Shown here: piece after piece, positions 1 through 9,715 of the stretch
Numbering within the stretch: position 1 is the first letter of the stretch
How the letters are laid out: each line of letters starts with the position of its first letter
Origin: Epithemia pelagica
Lineage: Eukaryota > Bacillariophyta > Bacillariophyceae > Surirellales > Surirellaceae
Assembly: GCA_946965045.2 (NCBI GenBank)
Contig: OX337228.1
Span: forward strand, 1,116,001 to 1,180,000
DNA length: 64,000 nucleotides
Reading direction: 5' to 3'
Translations under genes and position numbers: made by a program
Notes under the pieces: model-generated
Told to the model about the DNA's origin: nothing
Database searches by the model: none
What the model saw: the letters and a program-made list of their open reading frames with translations, nothing else

Positions 1-3000
1 TTTGGTGTGGTCCGAACCATCCGAACACGGGCCTACTACGTTCCAGAGGCGCAGATACGCCTGTTTAGCCCCCAAACCTACTTCCAAGAGCAAGCTAAAG
101 GCGAATTGTTGGTAAATGCCTTTCGTTCTCGATTGACTCTTCACGATGGGAGCGAACTGGAGTTCCCCTTTCATCCCAACAGTAACCTCCCTTTGATGCT
201 CTCTGGACGACAAACCAAGATGGGCCTTGCCTTCGAAGACGTCATGGCCTTATCCAAAGAGTTTGATTGTCGTGGTCTTATGTCAGTGGCGGATGAAACA
301 AATCAGAATGTCACCCAGGCGCAGAGAGAGCTATTGACCTGGCACTGGAAGTTAGGTCACGCTAATTTTGAATGGATCCAGGATTTGTGTCGCGATCCTA
401 AAACGGATCGACGTCGAATTCTCCACACGAAGCATCGACAAGTGTCAAGTTGTCCTGTCAATGGTTTGCGCTGCGCAGCTTGTCAATTGGGCAAACAGAG
501 GCGTCGTGGTGCTAATACCCAACATACGAACACGAAGGATGGTCGTCACATGGTCACTCGGTCAGAAAATCTTCGACCAGGTGACTGCGTTAGCCTTGAC
601 CAGTATGACTCGACGCTAACTGGCCGTCTCCCTCACACAAGAGGAAAGGAACCCAAGAAAGATCAGTACACTGGCGGTACATTGTTTATAGATCATGCTA
701 CAGGATTGATGCATTGTGTACATCAAGTCTCCCTAAACACTGGTGAAACCATCGAAGCCAAACTTCAATTCGAACGGTTTGCACAGGACCATGGAGTTAC
801 AGTCAAATCGTATCTGGCGGATAATGCCCCTTTTGGCAATACCAAGTTTGTGGACGCAGTGAAAAATGCTGGTCAGTCCCTGTCGTTTTCTGGTGTGGGG
901 GCCCATCACCAAAATGGTGTGGCCGAGCGTGGCGTCCGTACGGTAACCTCTTGGGCCCGTACTATGATGTTGCACGCAGTATTGCATTGGCCGGAGCACG
1001 CCCATGACCTAAGTCTATGGCCCTTCGCTCTCAATCATGCTATCTGGTTGTGGAATAATCTTCCCAAGCGAGGTTCCTTTATTGCCCCGCTGGAATTATT
1101 TTCCGGAACAGTTTTCCCTACCTTGGCCCATCTACATAGGATCCATGTTTGGGGTTGCCCAGTGTACGTTTTGGACCCTAAGATCCAAGACGGGAAGAAA
1201 CTTCCCAAGTGGTCGCCTCGTGCCCGTCGAGGGCAATATCTCGGAGTCTCTCCCGACCATTCTAGCACGGTGGGCTTAATTCTCAATATTTCTACCGGCT
1301 ATGTGAGTCCGCAATATCACGTCGTCTACGACGACCTCTTTTCAAGTGTCCCTAACGCCGAAACTGGCGGGGTCCTACAACAAGACATGTTCACAGGGTC
1401 CTTTTGGGACCATCTTGTGGCCTCTGGTCTGGAGCGGATTGACGATGGCGATTTTGACGACGAACAGCCTCAGCCACTACCCCTTCACCACGATTGGCTG
1501 ACCCCTGAGGAAGCCGATGCTCTTCGCCATCAACAAAATGACGCAGCTCGAATCAATCCCTTACCTTTGCCTCCTCCTCCCATCCCTGTTCCAGAGGGAG
1601 CTGCTGCTCCAGAGGAAGCTCTGGTGCCCTTGGCTCCAGAGGGAGATGACGACAGTGAGATTCAAGCGGATGGAGACCCCATTTTCCCTCACCTTTTTCC
1701 TTTGGATCACGTGGAGCCAAATCCACCAGCCGCTCCTCCAGATGACTTGATTCAACCTGTGGTGGATGGAATGTGGGACGGTCCCAACAACTCCACCATC
1801 GACTCTGGAGACGAAATTGTAATCTTCGAGCACGAGGAACAGGATGAGGAAGACCCAGTTCGCGCACAAGAGAAGTCAAGACGTGCGCAACATTTGGAAC
1901 AACCGGACGAGATGCACTTTGGTCGTGGAAAGCGCGCACGCAAACCTAATCCTAAGTACGCCTCGTACTCGCGTGAACGTTGGAAGGAGCACGCGCTCTT
2001 TGGTCATGACGATTATGCGCGACTAAAGGTAAAGCGTGACTGCTTAAACGATTCATTCCTGGCAGGACTTGACTGGGATTCAACCATCCGTGACCTCAAA
2101 TCTACACAGTCAGCGCTGATGAGTCGCATGATGGCCCTGAACACCAACCCTAAGACAGGAACTGTCGAGGCTATGCATCCAATGGTACTGATCACCAAGG
2201 CCGATGCAGCAGATAACCCCAGATGGAATGAAGCCATGAGCGGTCCAGATGCCGCTGGCTTCATGGAGGCATGTAAAAAGGAAATAGACACGCTATTCCG
2301 CCTCATGAAGGCTTGGATAGTCGTCGATCGCCAACCTTGGATGAACGTAATCCCATCTACATGGGCCTTCAAAAGGAAGCGATTCCCTGACGGCTCTGTC
2401 AAGAAACTGAAAGCAAGATTTTGCGCTCGAGGAGACTTTCAAGTGGAAGGAGTGGACTTCTTCGACACCTTTGCCCCAGTGGTAAACTGGACCACAGTCC
2501 GCTTGATGCTCATCCTATCTATTATCCTAAACCTCGCCACAGTGCAGGTAGACTACACCGCGGCATTCCTTCACGCCCCAATTGATCGTGATCCCAAATG
2601 GGACTCAATGACACGTCAAGAGCGTGAAAGAAGCGGTGTCTACGTCGAGATGCCCAGAGGATTTGGACAAGACGGAAAGGTACTAAAACTACAACGATCA
2701 CTGTACGGGCTGAAACAAGCCCCACGGAATTTCTTCCAACATTTCAAAGGGCAGTTGGAACGAGTCGGCTTTGTTGCCCAGGACTCGGTTGATCCCTGCC
2801 TATTTATTTCAGACAAGGTAATAGCGGTAGTCTATGTCGACGACACGCTATTTTACAGTCCCAAAAGAGAGTACATCGATGAAGTACTTGATAAACTCAA
2901 GAAACAAGAGAACGCTGAGCTCGATGTTGAAGACAGCGTGGCTGGATTCTTGGGCGTCCATATCGAGCGTGACGAGACCCAAGGAACAATCAAATTGACC

Positions 3001-3837
3001 CAACAAGGTCTGATTAAGAGAATTCTAACTGCCTTACAAGTTGGTGACTTGGACCGAAGCTGTACCCCAGCTTTATCTAAGCCCCTTGTAGAAGACAAGA
3101 ATGGAGATCCCCCACAAGGTAGATACAACTACGCAAGTGTGATTGGGATGCTTCAGTATTTACAAGCGCACAGTCGCCCCGACATCACCTATGCGGTGAG
3201 TCAATGTGCACGCTTTGCCTTTAGCCCAAAGAGGTCACATGAGCAAGCCGTTGAAAAGATTGGACAGTACCTTAAGCACACGCAAGATAAAGGACTGATC
3301 CTTAAGCCCTCCACGAATCTGGACATCGACTGTTTCGTCGACGCCGATTTCGCTGGTTTGTGGCCCTATGAAGAAAAATTGGATTCGACCTGTGTGAAAA
3401 GTCGCACGGGATTCGCTATCTGTTTGGCCAATTGTCCCATGGTCTGGACAAGCAAATTACAAAGTTCAATTGCCTTGAGCACGATGGAGGCCGAATACAA
3501 CGCATTGAGTGAGTCGTTGAAGTCGGTCCTACCACTACGAGAGCTGTTGACCCACGTTGCAGAAGGAGTTGGGCTCAGCAAAGAATATACAACAACATTT
3601 AAGACGACAGTCTGGGAAGATAACATGGGAGCCTTGACTTTGGCCAACCTAGAACCTGGACGGATCACACCTCGGTCGAAATACTACGCAGTGAAGATGC
3701 ACTGGTTTCGACAACATATTAGCGATCGGTTGCGAGTCGTCAAAGTTGATACGACACAACAGCGCGCCGACATTCTGACCAAAGGTCTCACCCAATCCAC
3801 GTTTGAGCACATTCGGAAGCTCCTCTGTGGATGGTGA
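1..3837 (+). CDS. Ty1/copia Pol polyprotein, 5' truncated by window edge
   Basis: The frame is open from base 1, so this is the C-terminal part of a longer polyprotein; Gag and the protease active site are not in view. The following are seen, with residues counted from base 7. A GAG-pre-integrase zinc region has His at about 113 and 118 and Cys at 156 and 159. The integrase core has Asp198, Asp272 (LADNAPF) and Glu308 (NGVAERG). A Pro-rich acidic linker follows at about 500-650. The copia-type reverse transcriptase runs from about 740, with YGLKQAP and the YVDD box near 944. The RNase H has DADFAGLW, STMEAEYNAL and WEDNMGAL. The order integrase, RT, RNase H defines Ty1/copia. It copies the element RNA and integrates the cDNA. 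No stop or frameshift interrupts the visible part, so it may be a recent or active copy. It is unlike the other two copia-type elements in this window. Confidence 0.93.
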   Translation, partial: FGVVRTIRTRAYYVPEAQIRLFSPQTYFQEQAKGELLVNAFRSRLTLHDGSELEFPFHPNSNLPLMLSGRQTKMGLAFEDVMALSKEFDCRGLMSVADETNQNVTQAQRELLTWHWKLGHANFEWIQDLCRDPKTDRRRILHTKHRQVSSCPVNGLRCAACQLGKQRRRGANTQHTNTKDGRHMVTRSENLRPGDCVSLDQYDSTLTGRLPHTRGKEPKKDQYTGGTLFIDHATGLMHCVHQVSLNTGETIEAKLQFERFAQDHGVTVKSYLADNAPFGNTKFVDAVKNAGQSLSFSGVGAHHQNGVAERGVRTVTSWARTMMLHAVLHWPEHAHDLSLWPFALNHAIWLWNNLPKRGSFIAPLELFSGTVFPTLAHLHRIHVWGCPVYVLDPKIQDGKKLPKWSPRARRGQYLGVSPDHSSTVGLILNISTGYVSPQYHVVYDDLFSSVPNAETGGVLQQDMFTGSFWDHLVASGLERIDDGDFDDEQPQPLPLHHDWLTPEEADALRHQQNDAARINPLPLPPPPIPVPEGAAAPEEALVPLAPEGDDDSEIQADGDPIFPHLFPLDHVEPNPPAAPPDDLIQPVVDGMWDGPNNSTIDSGDEIVIFEHEEQDEEDPVRAQEKSRRAQHLEQPDEMHFGRGKRARKPNPKYASYSRERWKEHALFGHDDYARLKVKRDCLNDSFLAGLDWDSTIRDLKSTQSALMSRMMALNTNPKTGTVEAMHPMVLITKADAADNPRWNEAMSGPDAAGFMEACKKEIDTLFRLMKAWIVVDRQPWMNVIPSTWAFKRKRFPDGSVKKLKARFCARGDFQVEGVDFFDTFAPVVNWTTVRLMLILSIILNLATVQVDYTAAFLHAPIDRDPKWDSMTRQERERSGVYVEMPRGFGQDGKVLKLQRSLYGLKQAPRNFFQHFKGQLERVGFVAQDSVDPCLFISDKVIAVVYVDDTLFYSPKREYIDEVLDKLKKQENAELDVEDSVAGFLGVHIERDETQGTIKLTQQGLIKRILTALQVGDLDRSCTPALSKPLVEDKNGDPPQGRYNYASVIGMLQYLQAHSRPDITYAVSQCARFAFSPKRSHEQAVEKIGQYLKHTQDKGLILKPSTNLDIDCFVDADFAGLWPYEEKLDSTCVKSRTGFAICLANCPMVWTSKLQSSIALSTMEAEYNALSESLKSVLPLRELLTHVAEGVGLSKEYTTTFKTTVWEDNMGALTLANLEPGRITPRSKYYAVKMHWFRQHISDRLRVVKVDTTQQRADILTKGLTQSTFEHIRKLLCGW

Positions 3838-5300
3838 CCACCAAATCTATTCTCACAATTTACACCTTTAAAGTCCATTATCTCATCCGTGTTCGGCTGA
3901 GAGGGAGTGAAAAGGGTGCGACCTAATGGAGACTAGCCTAGAGCTGACTCAAAAGGTCCTACGTCACCTTGCCCAACCAGCCTCACACTTGGACTGACGC
4001 ACTACTTGCATATCTTTTAGGAACGTACGAACTAGTTAACCTTCTATCATAATTTTTCCAATTCATCCCCTTTTCAGCTTGATGCTGTTGTCTGTTGTGT
4101 ACAACCGAGTATCGACTATGCATCATGCTGCCTCCTTGGCCGGAAGTTCTCCTTTGGACGTTTTGACTGGACACCACCTCAGATTTCCAAACAAGCCCCG
4201 AATGACACAAACCTTTTCAACGGGAGCCTCCGAATTGGAAAATATGAATGCCCAGCGGGTAATTGAAAATGAACGTGCACGCTTCTCAATCGGACACCGG
4301 GCGGTGCCACACGACGGCACCGGGCACGTGCGTCAATTGTCGAACACGAAAGTGCCAACATCTGTGACCGAACAACTACCTTCCCAGAGACAATCCACAA
4401 GCACCATGACAAGTTCCTGTCTACATGCTCCTCTTCAACTCTGTCAAGCTCTCTGTCCCGATGCAAAAGGCTGCGGTTATAGTTGTGGATCAATGATATG
4501 GGACAAAGACGTTGCCTACAACACGAGTACACCAGCGCTGCTTGGGACACTGACTGTCTTCCTAACGCGAAAAGGTCGGTGACAGGAAAGAAACGAATCA
4601 TGATTTTGCTCGTTCTGGGTTGGCTCAATGGTAGAAATGCTATGGAACTGTTATTGTACCCCCTCGTTGCATTTTGGTCGACATGGATACTTCACAAGCG
4701 TGCTGTTGGATGAGTAGTAGTCGTAGTCGTCACGGGTGCTCTCCACAGACGGGTAAATTGGTGCCATGTCAAGTCTTGGGGTGTGAACAAGCGTGGTATC
4801 GACGTGATTTTGCCACAACAAGGAGGGAGGTGCAGCAAAGGCCGCCAAGGACTGCGAGGCCAAGCACAACATGGACTGCCAGACCAAGCGATTGACACTC
4901 CATCCCAGGCGACTCATTTGCACAAACGGCGATTGCACATCCAAAAAGGGCACCAATAAGGAAGCATCTTCTTGTTGGTTGTCATCGAGTGCGGTGGTGG
5001 TGTTATCAGGGTGGTTGGTTGCGTATAGGCTCGCAAAAAGGCGGCCATAGCCGCCATGCCACCATGACAGGTTGGATGGTCCGGTCCATGACATTCATTC
5101 AAATCTCCACTCAATAAGGTGGCCTTGCTCAACACCAAATGAATGCGGCGTTTTTCGTCGTCGTCCTTCGTTGTGGTTGTGGCTGCTGCATAGTGACGTT
5201 ATTGTTTTTGTTATTGTTGGATGGTGGTTGTTGTTGTTGTTCTGATTTGGTGGTACGGACACACAAGGGAGAAACTGTTTCTACCTCTGCGAACAATAGC
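3838..5300. other. Downstream of copia Pol: probable 3' LTR region, then unassigned DNA
   Basis: A purine-rich run (GAGAGGGAGTGAAAAGGG, about 3899-3915) followed by TGCGACC is a plausible polypurine tract and LTR start. The matching 5' LTR lies outside the window, so LTR limits cannot be set. Open frames at 4079-4582 (+) and 4179-4628 (-) overlap and have no recognisable domain. Minus-strand frames at about 4651-5138 read like protein in two alternating frames. They could be further decayed pieces of the RME-8-like pseudogene at 5301-6885, but I could not match them to the family. Confidence 0.4.
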
Positions 5301-6885
5301 TCATGTATAATAATATGATAGCGAGGAAGGAACTGAATTTGCGTCAATCAAATCTCTCGTTGTGGGAGCGGGCCTCGGATCGAGAGGGACGAGAGTGGTG
5401 TAGCACAAAGAAGAAAAACTGTGGATACCCTGTGGTTTGGTTGGGCGAGGGGATCTTTTCCCCAGCAGTGTGTGTGTGTCAAAGATGGTCGTGTCCCCCA
5501 ACGGGACTGTTTGTGTGAAAAGGCACACATCCAAGTGGGATGGAACCCCCAATCGAGGTAGTCCCGTTGGCGTCGTAGAACTGGGTACGGCAATCAAAAA
5601 GTCGCTCAAATAAAGAACCTCTCGCCAGCAGAATTGTGGATCGAGAAATTGGACAAGTGCAATCACCCGCAAAAAACATACCTCTGTCTGTTCTTCGCAC
5701 CATGCCGGGAAAAGGAGGAAAGCGAGACCGCAATCGTCGTGGCACTTCCTCACAAGAGGACAAAACACGTCAAAAACGTCTTCACATGGATTCTTTGCAA
5801 GCATCGCACAAAGATGCTTGGTGCGATGCTTTGATCCATGTGAAGACGTTTTCGACGTGTTTCCACCACGTCCCGTCGAAGCAGTATACCAAACGGCCGG
5901 ACACGCCGCATCACTGGCCGTTGGGGTCGTTTCGGTTGCAGCGTCCCCGACGTGTGTGGCGTTAGTATTCTCCGAGGTGGATCCCAAGAGTCGTTTGGTT
6001 TCTGTTTGGGTGGCTATTAATGATACACCCATCCGATTCTGTTGGTCGAGTGGCAGACCATGCGAATGTCTCCAGGCTACAAATTGACACCATTGTCCAA
6101 TACTTTGGGCGGTCAAGAGTTGTTCGGCATTTTCGGGAATTTCCGCCACGGCCCGACCATCCTTCTTGTGCGACGACGACACACCGAGCAGTGTGGCGAG
6201 AAATTGCAAGAGTCGATGCTGGGTTTCAATACTCTAGGTCGCCGCCATGGAACATACAATCGTTCGAGGCATTGAATGCACATGACGGCCACGGTCTGAT
6301 TGCGATCCAATTCACACAAGAATCGTCGAAACAAGAGTTCCAGCAATCGCACCGGGTCTTGCCAACTCTGGATAAAGCCATTGCCGGCTTGCAACCATAA
6401 GCGCATGTACACACTGCCCACCTTGACTTTATGATCAAGAGATGGATAGTCCACCTTGAATTGTTGATGATTCCAGGCCACATTCTGTGCGCCCCGTGCC
6501 TCTTGTTGTCGTTCAATGTATTGAATTTCGTGTTCCAAGGCGGCTCGCAATTCTTGTCGGGTCTGTTGGGACCAAATCAAATCGGCCAACGAATGGTCTT
6601 GGGTCAAGACGTGAAAAAAGATGCGAAAATTTTCCAATCGAGGCGTGGTTTGGGGGGCATGATGAAACTGGTGCCGTGATGATTCTGGTGGTTGTTTGGA
6701 GCACACACTTGACTTGTCTGATGTACATGATTGCCCTGGAACGCGCATTGGGTCAACAGTCGCCCACCCAATCAAGAGCAACAAGGGTGTACCATTCCAA
6801 TGCCAAGAGTCGTCCATTTTCATAATGGACATGTCCAGCATGGCAAAATCCAATAGTCGGCGTGTGACCCAACCATGCCATGTCG
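5301..6885 (-). pseudogene. RME-8/DNAJC13 (GRV2)-like gene remnant
   Basis: In animals and plants RME-8/DNAJC13 is a very large J-domain protein of endosomes that works with Hsc70 and retromer in sorting. Two minus-strand frames carry recognisable family segments. One (about 6885-6230) has a WHWNGTPLLLLIGWA segment, a FHVLTQDHSLADLIW-type segment, SWQDPVRLLELLFRRFLCE and MCIQCLERLY. The other (6209 down to 5301) starts in family-like sequence (TQHRLLQFLATLLG, then PENAEQLL and QFVAWRHSHG) and reaches PAVWYTASTGR. The switch at about 6235 is out of frame and appears to lack some 20 residues expected in the family. The J domain and most of the protein are absent, and the reading frame decays after the VWY segment, where a foldback lies. 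I read this as a broken fragment. A real gene with unusual introns is less likely. Confidence 0.7.
5763..5862. repeat. 100-bp foldback hairpin
   Basis: Arms 5763-5809 and 5821-5862 are near-perfect inverted copies: AAACACGTC[A/G]AAAACGTC, then TTCACATGGA, ending at GCATCGCAC. They are separated by an 11-nt loop. The left arm has a few extra bases (TTCTTTGCAA against TCAAA). It lies inside the RME-8-like remnant. It may be a tiny foldback insertion or a local inverted duplication of coding sequence. Confidence 0.85.
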
Positions 6886-6990
6886 GTTTTTTTTGTTCGA
6901 GCTACCGTATAGCTAGAGAAAGCCATTTGGCTCGAATGTTCCTTAGTCTTGTTCCTCTTCACCGTCTTCTGCAGTTGTGTTGTTGTTGTT

Positions 6991-7042
6991 GTGCCTAGAG
7001 TAGGTGTTAATCTAGTGTGCCTAGAGTAGGTGTTAATCTAGA
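6991..7042. repeat. Tandem duplication, 26-bp unit x2
   Basis: Two adjacent copies of GTGCCTAGAGTAGGTG plus TTAATCTAG, at 6991-7016 and 7017-7042, differ only at the last base or two. They follow a TTGTTG microsatellite. No function is visible. Confidence 0.85.
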
Positions 7043-7173
7043 CTACCATGTGCGTTAGGCCGTTCCTTAAGTGGATGCACACCTGCACACGGGTGGACGG
7101 GGAGAGGTGCAGAGTCTGTCAGCCAGTACGGGGTGTTGTATTCCTGGAAAACAAGGTCGAAATCCGCTAATTT

Positions 7174-8623
7174 TTGAAAAGATTTGTCATTGGTAAAGGA
7201 CCGGTTGGCTCTGCTCAACCTACTGCAAGTCCGACTGGTGAACCAACAGCCAGTCCTACAGCAAGTCCAACGGCCGAGCCAACAAGTTCACCAACGGCCA
7301 ATCCAACGAGCTTACCGACACAACTCACCTACAAAGAAAGTAATAAAGCCACACTCATGTGCAGAACCCGGGGGAGATCCTATATACTGTACCTTTGGGG
7401 AAATTTGTGGAGGCCATCATTCTTTGAACGATCTTCATGACTTGGTTACGTTAGTATTTCTGTATCGGCCCCACAATTGTTCAGAATTTAAGGCAATCGA
7501 CGACCACAGTTGTACCGATAAAATGGACGATCAATGGCTTCCGGACTCAGACAAGACGACAAGAGACAATTTTTCCGTTGAGCAAGGCAATATGACGGGA
7601 TTTTGGCAACAGCAGGGAAGAATTGAGATAGATTTGGATTGTGGTAAATGGACAAAAAAGATCTTGATAATTATTATCAAACATGATGGAAAGGCTGTGC
7701 AAGTTATCACATACAAATTGGATTGTTCTTCTCTTCTGAAAATTGGACTCAAAATCGGATGCTTTGAACTAATCGCAGTGAAAACCCGTGGCTGTTGTAA
7801 GGACCCAACAGATCAGCCTACCATGACACCAACAGGTCCTCCAACAAGCCTTCCGACTTCCACTCCCACAAGTAGCCCAACGAGTGCTCCTACAGCTTTA
7901 CCCACAAGTGAGCCGACTTCCAACCCAACGAAAGATCCCACAGCCACTCCTACATCGGCCCCAACCGATTCACCTACGGCATATCCGACTGATACTCCAA
8001 CAAGTAACCCAACGAGTACTCCTTCAGCATCACCGACAACTGAGCCGACTTCTAACCCAACAGAGGATCCCACAGCTACTCCTACCTCGGCCCCCACCCA
8101 TACGCCGATGGAAACTCCAACTTCTAATCCAACAAGTAACCCAACGAGTACTCCTACAGCATCACCAACAAGTATGCCAACTTCTTCCCCGACGGCTGGC
8201 CCTACATCTACTCCAACCTCCACCCCCACCAGCACACCGACCGGCACACCGACAGCATCTCCCACTGATGTTCCAACAAGTAACCCAACGAGTACTCCTA
8301 CAGCATCACCGACAAGTGAGCCGACCTCTACCCCAACAGAGGATCCCACAGCTCCTCCTAGCTCCTTGCAACCACCCGCAAAAAACATAGCAATCAAAAA
8401 TCACGAGTCCGAGTACCACGATACATCGGGTGCCACCGAGGGCTTTGCTGGCGGTCTCAGTCGGATGAAACTAATGCACTTGTTGATTCGAGCCCAGCTT
8501 CTTATATACAGACGCTTTGAAGGCACTGTGGCCGAAGTAAAATATCCCTCATACGACGTTCTATTGGAATGTATAAATCTCTATTCCATCATTCTGACCA
8601 ACATAGTTTCTAGGAAGAGGTAG
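7174..8623 (+). CDS. Pro-Thr-rich (SPTxxPT) repeat protein, frameshifted
   Basis: Two PT-type linkers flank a globular segment. The first linker (7204-7320) is in one frame; the rest, from about 7360, is in the next. A small indel or an unrecognised intron therefore lies between about 7325 and 7365. The middle segment (about 7360-7800) has about ten cysteines and the shape of a small secreted domain. The second linker (7805-8370) consists of four-residue units such as PTSN, PTST and PTAS. After this an unrelated 75-residue tail ends in SRKR. PT linkers of this kind occur in extracellular and wall-associated diatom proteins. No signal peptide is seen because the frame is closed just upstream (TAA near 7170), so the gene probably lacks its true 5' end. 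The tail's last bases also match element 1 (see findings). It may be a gene fragment; I do not recognise the central domain. Confidence 0.5.
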
Positions 8624-8664
8624 ATAAGGATCTAGATACTGATGATTGCAAGTGCAATTACTAC

Positions 8665-8699
8665 ATTCATCTTTCTATGAATTCATCTTTCTATGAATT
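8665..8699. repeat. 18-bp tandem duplication at the 3' end of the HNH gene
   Basis: ATTCATCTTTCTATGA occurs twice head to tail just beyond the stop codon of the minus-strand gene. Because the unit contains TTCAT/ATGAA, the pair is also partly palindromic. Confidence 0.7.
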
Positions 8700-9368
8700 T
8701 ACTCATCCCCAAGTTTGCCTCGCTTGAGACGGGCGAGAACGAATTCATCTTCCTGGTATTGCTTGTCATAGTTGCAAAGATTGTGCGCCATACGTTCCAT
8801 CATTGCCGCCACCGGTGCCGCGTCATAATCAACTTTGCGTTCGATAAGCCCCACACAAGTATTGCATACGCCATGCGCTATACCACGGATACCAGCCTTC
8901 TTTTGTTCTTTGAGATTCGCCCCCCAAGAATAGTTGCGTTCCACACGATGCTCGTGATCGACAATGGACTTGTCAATGTGAAACGGCGATGACTTGTCAG
9001 TACCAAAAAGAAAGGGTTCGTTGCAAAGGCTACAACGATTTCCTTGTGCTTCCAAAATCTGATTGCGTTCAACCATCGTAAGACCCCAACTGAAGAAAAA
9101 TGTTGTGAGTGTTGCCTTTTCCAAATTGTAAATCGATCATCTGATTATTGACTTACCCACTGAGAGTTGTACAAAGACCAAAGCAAGAACCAAGCATCCC
9201 CGTGATATTCTTACGATGCACGGGACCGTCGAAGGAATTCTTTTTCTGCTGGCAACAAACACATGTGAATGAAGGAGTAACGAATGCCCGAATTTGGTCA
9301 TCCGTCAAGTTTGGAAATCGGTCCCCTTTCAGGATGAATGCATTGCCTCCAACCAGATAGTCACTTCA
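8699..9368 (-). CDS. HNH nuclease of the recombination endonuclease VII type, spliced
   Basis: The second exon (9089 down to 8699) has the endonuclease VII-like layout: RCSLCNEPF (CxxC), then IVDHEHR (the His-Asp-His catalytic core), then GIRGIAHGVCNTC. In phage T4, endonuclease VII resolves branched DNA; in eukaryotes these domains have no settled role. A typical GT-AG intron lies at 9090-9156 (donor GTAAGT, acceptor TTCTTCAG, 67 bp). Splicing it joins TTLSG in frame to WGLTMVER. The upstream exon (9157 to about 9365) is open and contains another CxxC (TCVCCQQKK), which suggests a second zinc site. A TGA lies just upstream of SDYLVGG and no ATG is in frame, so the 5' end is either another exon or missing. 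If only exon 2 is used, the first ATG is at 9076. The function is inferred from the motif alone. Confidence 0.68.
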
Positions 9369-9404
9369 GATCCCATAAAAGGTGTTGGTTCATACAGACA
9401 GTGC

Positions 9405-9511
9405 TAGGTTAGGTTAGGTTAGGTTAGGTTAGGTTAGGTTAGGTTAGGTTAGGTTAGGTTATCAGGTTAGGTTAGGTTAGGTTAGGTTAGGTTAGGTTAG
9501 GTTAGGTTAGG
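9405..9511. repeat. (TTAGG)n pentanucleotide array
   Basis: Two blocks of perfect TTAGG/AGGTT repeats, 9405-9460 and 9464-9511, are separated by ATC, giving about 20 units in all. The array is internal, between the HNH gene and the tRNA. TTAGG is the arthropod-type telomere unit. Diatom telomeres are generally TTAGGG, so this is more likely a microsatellite than a telomere relic. Confidence 0.95.
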
Positions 9512-9605
9512 AGGTAGAGAAGTGGTCTGACGTCGTCAGTCAACCGTAACCCTAGTTGAAAATTATTAGGAGTAAGTAAAAGGATAACTTCCTCATAATA
9601 AGAAG

Positions 9606-9712
9606 GACCGGTTGGCTCAATGGTAGATTGATCACATACATAAAATTCTCTGCGTAGCTAAGAAGCCTCAATGATACATTGAAAACATACATAAAATTCT
9701 CTACAAAATAAG
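9606..9712 (+). repeat. Decayed tandem copies of a tRNA 5' end
   Basis: 9606-9627 is identical to the first 22 nt of the tRNA-Arg at 9716. After it comes TTGATC and the word ACATACATAAAATTCTCT (9634-9651). A second, worn unit (CCTCAATGATACATTG, from about 9666) is followed by the same word (9685-9702). The units are spaced about 50-60 bp, ending in the intact tRNA. This suggests tandem duplication of the tRNA 5' half and its leader. Confidence 0.8.
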
Positions 9713-9715
9713 AGG

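Noticed and set aside
4079-4582. 167-codon ORF downstream of the copia Pol
   Set aside because: Overlaps an equally long opposite-strand frame, has no recognisable domain and lies where LTR sequence is expected.
6230-6260. A 20-24 base GT...AG intron joining the two RME-8-like frames
   Set aside because: Far shorter than any functional spliceosomal intron, and conserved residues would still be missing; a deletion with frameshift fits better.
7813-8397. Minus-strand ORF of VGVLVGLLVG repeats, resembling a membrane protein
   Set aside because: It is the exact antisense shadow of the Pro-Thr repeat linker; its periodicity comes from the sense repeat.
9405-9511. True telomere or chromosome end
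   Set aside because: Unique sequence and genes continue on both sides, and the unit is a pentamer where diatoms generally use TTAGGG.
9405-9511. CRISPR-like array
   Set aside because: The repeats are contiguous without spacers; no other part of the window has spaced direct repeats or cas genes.
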